From Bernardetia sp. MNP-M8 (lineage in GTDB: Bacteria; Bacteroidota; Bacteroidia; Cytophagales; Bernardetiaceae): a stretch of DNA of 64,000 bases. Position numbers and translations under genes: made by a program. Within the stretch, counting starts at the first letter, position 1. The number at the start of each line of letters is the position of its first letter. Shown piece by piece: positions 62,246 through 64,000 of this stretch. Below the pieces are notes generated by a model. The model had not been told where the DNA came from. It did no database searches and saw only the letters and a list, made by a program, of their open reading frames with translations. The stretch spans positions 2,254,001-2,318,000 of the forward strand of contig NZ_CP147012.1 of the NCBI RefSeq assembly GCF_037126285.1, written 5' to 3'.

Positions 62246-62646
62246 ACCAATAAAAAGGAATTGTGCTTATTTCTTAAAATGATAAAAGTATAACTGAACA
62301 GTTAAAAAATAAGGATTTGCTAAAAATAATCATTTCTGACTAACAAACCACATACTGCTCAATTTTCACTTTCTTGATGAATGATTCCTAAAAAATAAAG
62401 TTACTGTTAAAAAATTTTTGCTTAGCTTTTCAGTTTTGCAAATCAGTTACTTTGAGAGCCATTCATTTGACTTATATATTTCAATAGGCTTGCCAATAGC
62501 AAAATAGATAAGAAAATAATTTCTAATCATAAAAAATAGCCATTTAAAGCCCAGATAAGAGTATTTTGTTTTTTTGACAAAATTTTTACAACATCTTGTT
62601 TTTCAAATTGGAAAGGTTGTTTTTCTGTTTTGGAAAATAATCATAA
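62246..62646. other. Intergenic region between converging genes
   Basis: 400 AT-rich bases with no supported gene; may contain decayed sequence. The terminator lies at its right end, close to the relA/spoT stop. Confidence 0.5.
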
Positions 62647-62679
62647 AATAACCTTAGTCTTTTTTGGACTAAGGTTATT
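62647..62679. terminator. Bidirectional intrinsic terminator
   Basis: AATAACCTTAGTC (62647-62659) pairs perfectly with GACTAAGGTTATT (62667-62679), 7-base loop, with CTTTTTT on the plus strand. Confidence 0.9.
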
Positions 62680-62696
62680 CTTTTTTATTAAAAATT

Positions 62697-64000
62697 CTAA
62701 TCAGTCAAAATTTCATCTTCATCCTGCCTCATAACTTGTACGACTCCATCAAGTTCTTTGAGTTCCATAATTAGTTTTTGTACTTGCTCAGTATTTAAGA
62801 CACGCAGACGAACTTTTCCCTCAAATACTGTTTCTTTATGAATATCAAAACTAATTCCACAAATATTAACTTTATTTTGATTAGAAATAATACGAGTAAC
62901 ATCATTGACAAGTCCCATTCTATCAGCTCCAATAATGGTAAGAAGAACCTCAAATGTCTGTGATTTCTGACTAGCCCAATTTACAGAAATAATTCTGTCT
63001 CCATAGGATGCCATAATTGCAACAGCATTCGGACAGTCTGTTCTATGAATACGGATTCCTCGTCCACTTGTAGTAAGTCCAAAAATATCATCACCAGGTA
63101 TTGGATGGCAACATTTAGATAAGTGAAATTCTATGGTAGAATCTCCACCAATAAGAAGAATATCATCTTTTTTCTTCTTTTTGTGTGCTTTAGTTTCTTT
63201 CTTTGGTTTTACTTTTGAAGCTTTGTATTGCTCGTCTTCTTCTTTAAACTTTTTAATTTGTGTATGCTCAATTTTTCCTTTGCCAACAGCATAATAAAAA
63301 TCAGAAGCATATTTATAACTAAAATAATCTAAAAGTTGATTGACAGTCTCGTCATTAAATTCAAGCTTGAGTTGTTTGAGTTTTCGTTTTACAATATCTT
63401 TTCCATCTTCAATAACTTGTTTTTGGTCTTTTTTAAGAGCCTGACGAATAAGTTGTTTTGACTTTGAGGTACGAACATAAGAGAGCCAATCTTCACTTAC
63501 TTTTGTCTTAGAGGAAACTAATATTTCTATTTGGTCACCATTTTGAAGTTCGTAATTAAGAGGAACAAGTTTATGATTTACCTTGCCACCCATACAACGT
63601 TCACCAATCTCTGAATGAATATCAAAAGCGAAATCCAAAATAGTAGATTGTTGAGGCAAAACTTTTAAATCTCCTTTTGGTGTAAAGACATAAATCTCAT
63701 CACTAAAGAAGTTATTCTGAAACTCATCAATAAACTCTAATGCAGACAGGTCTTTGTTTTCAATACTCTCTCTCACTCTAGCAATCCAACCTTCAATACT
63801 AGATTCACTCTTATCTGTACCTCCTTTGTATTTCCAATGTGCTGCATATCCTTTTTCGGCTATTTCATCCATTCTATGTGTCCGAATCTGTACTTCTACC
63901 CATTGTCCTCTTTTACTCATAACAGTCGTATGAAGTGATTCATAACCTGTCGTTTTGGGTGCGCTAATCCAATCTCTCAAACGCTGTGGACTAGGTTGAT
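62697..64000 (-). CDS. RelA/SpoT-family (p)ppGpp synthetase/hydrolase, C-terminal part (cut by window edge)
   Basis: The frame runs from a stop at 62697 to the right edge with no start, so only the C-terminal ~434 residues are present. From the edge it reads QPSPQRLRDWISAPKTTGYE then SLHTTVM, the end of the synthetase domain, followed by EVQIRTHRMDEIAEKGYAAH (Gly/Ala loop of synthetase), a TGS domain (VFTPKGDLKVLPQQSTILDF, FDIHSEIGERCMGGKVNHKL), a helical domain, a zinc-finger-like CCHPIPGDDIFGLTTSGRGI with HRTDCPNAV, and a terminal ACT domain (VLLTIIGADRMGLVNDVTRI). The TGS, ZFD and ACT parts sense the ribosome in long RelA/SpoT enzymes. The hydrolase domain, outside the window, decides whether it is Rel or SpoT type. 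Confidence 0.95.
   Translation of the reverse strand, partial: QPSPQRLRDWISAPKTTGYESLHTTVMSKRGQWVEVQIRTHRMDEIAEKGYAAHWKYKGGTDKSESSIEGWIARVRESIENKDLSALEFIDEFQNNFFSDEIYVFTPKGDLKVLPQQSTILDFAFDIHSEIGERCMGGKVNHKLVPLNYELQNGDQIEILVSSKTKVSEDWLSYVRTSKSKQLIRQALKKDQKQVIEDGKDIVKRKLKQLKLEFNDETVNQLLDYFSYKYASDFYYAVGKGKIEHTQIKKFKEEDEQYKASKVKPKKETKAHKKKKKDDILLIGGDSTIEFHLSKCCHPIPGDDIFGLTTSGRGIRIHRTDCPNAVAIMASYGDRIISVNWASQKSQTFEVLLTIIGADRMGLVNDVTRIISNQNKVNICGISFDIHKETVFEGKVRLRVLNTEQVQKLIMELKELDGVVQVMRQDEDEILTD

Noticed and set aside
1-64000. tRNA, rRNA or tmRNA genes
   Set aside because: I scanned intergenic regions by eye for T-arm motifs (GTTCGAATC-like) and CCA ends and found none; a covariance search would settle it.

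Overview
The window is AT-rich bacterial chromosome from a member of the Bacteroidota, most likely a marine Cytophagales lineage close to Bernardetia/Flexibacter (genus is an inference from overall gene style, not a match I could run). The signs are type IX secretion genes (PorV/PorQ-family porin, PorU2-type C25 protease, a secreted M43 protease with a sorting tail), DUF1573, DUF3857 and PorT-like families, ECF sigma factors, few purine-rich ribosome binding sites, and promoters of the Bacteroidota type (TTTG, about 19 bases, TAnnTTTG). I saw no tRNA, rRNA, CRISPR array or insertion-sequence transposase.

Layout. 1-3.2 kb is a copper-handling cluster on the minus strand: a CopA-type multicopper oxidase (cut by the left edge), a Cys-rich four-helix copper-storage protein, a membrane DUF305 protein and an AraC-type regulator fused to an HMA-like CxxC domain. 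3.4-15.5 kb is mixed housekeeping: DUF389 membrane protein, an ECF sigma factor with a membrane partner, a zinc-ribbon coiled-coil protein, SDR and MarR genes, a Pat-like acyl-CoA synthetase/GNAT fusion that lacks the catalytic histidine, and accA. 16.3-18.8 kb is the M43 protease. 19-31 kb holds a lipoprotein, rpmE2, TPR, HD, DUF1573, NUDIX, smpB, DUF2256 and dienelactone hydrolase genes, then a second ECF sigma factor overlapping a one-membrane-span protein with a beta-barrel-like end, and a duplicated-domain lipoprotein. 31-34.1 kb is an AddB-like helicase/nuclease.

34.1-38.1 kb is the accessory part of most interest. A Septu-type pair (PtuA-like ATPase, PtuB-like HNH nuclease) lies on the minus strand. 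Beside it is the wreck of a second, diverged PtuB-like gene whose nuclease core is gone. Between the live and dead nuclease genes, on the opposite strand, sits a small gene with a double-glycine leader, a Gly-rich spacer and six cysteines, followed by a strong terminator. Two different palindromic repeat elements flank the island.

38.3-64 kb returns to envelope and housekeeping functions: DUF3857 protein, Omp85-like barrel, UvrD-like helicase, a TPR membrane protein with a zinc-finger-like start, lytic transglycosylase, Kbp/LysM protein, the PorV-PorU2 pair, 3-methyladenine glycosylase, Crp/Fnr regulator, thioesterase, chromate transporter, a discoidin-like secreted protein, and the C-terminal part of a RelA/SpoT enzyme cut by the right edge.

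A recurring theme is short intergenic palindromes of several sequence families (5.8, 13.6-13.8, 15.7, 27.4, 34.1, 36.2, 43.3, 58.6 kb). Several families occur twice in the window in opposite orientations, and several sit at gene 3' ends where they may also serve as terminators. They look like REP/BIME-type or MITE-type dispersed elements.
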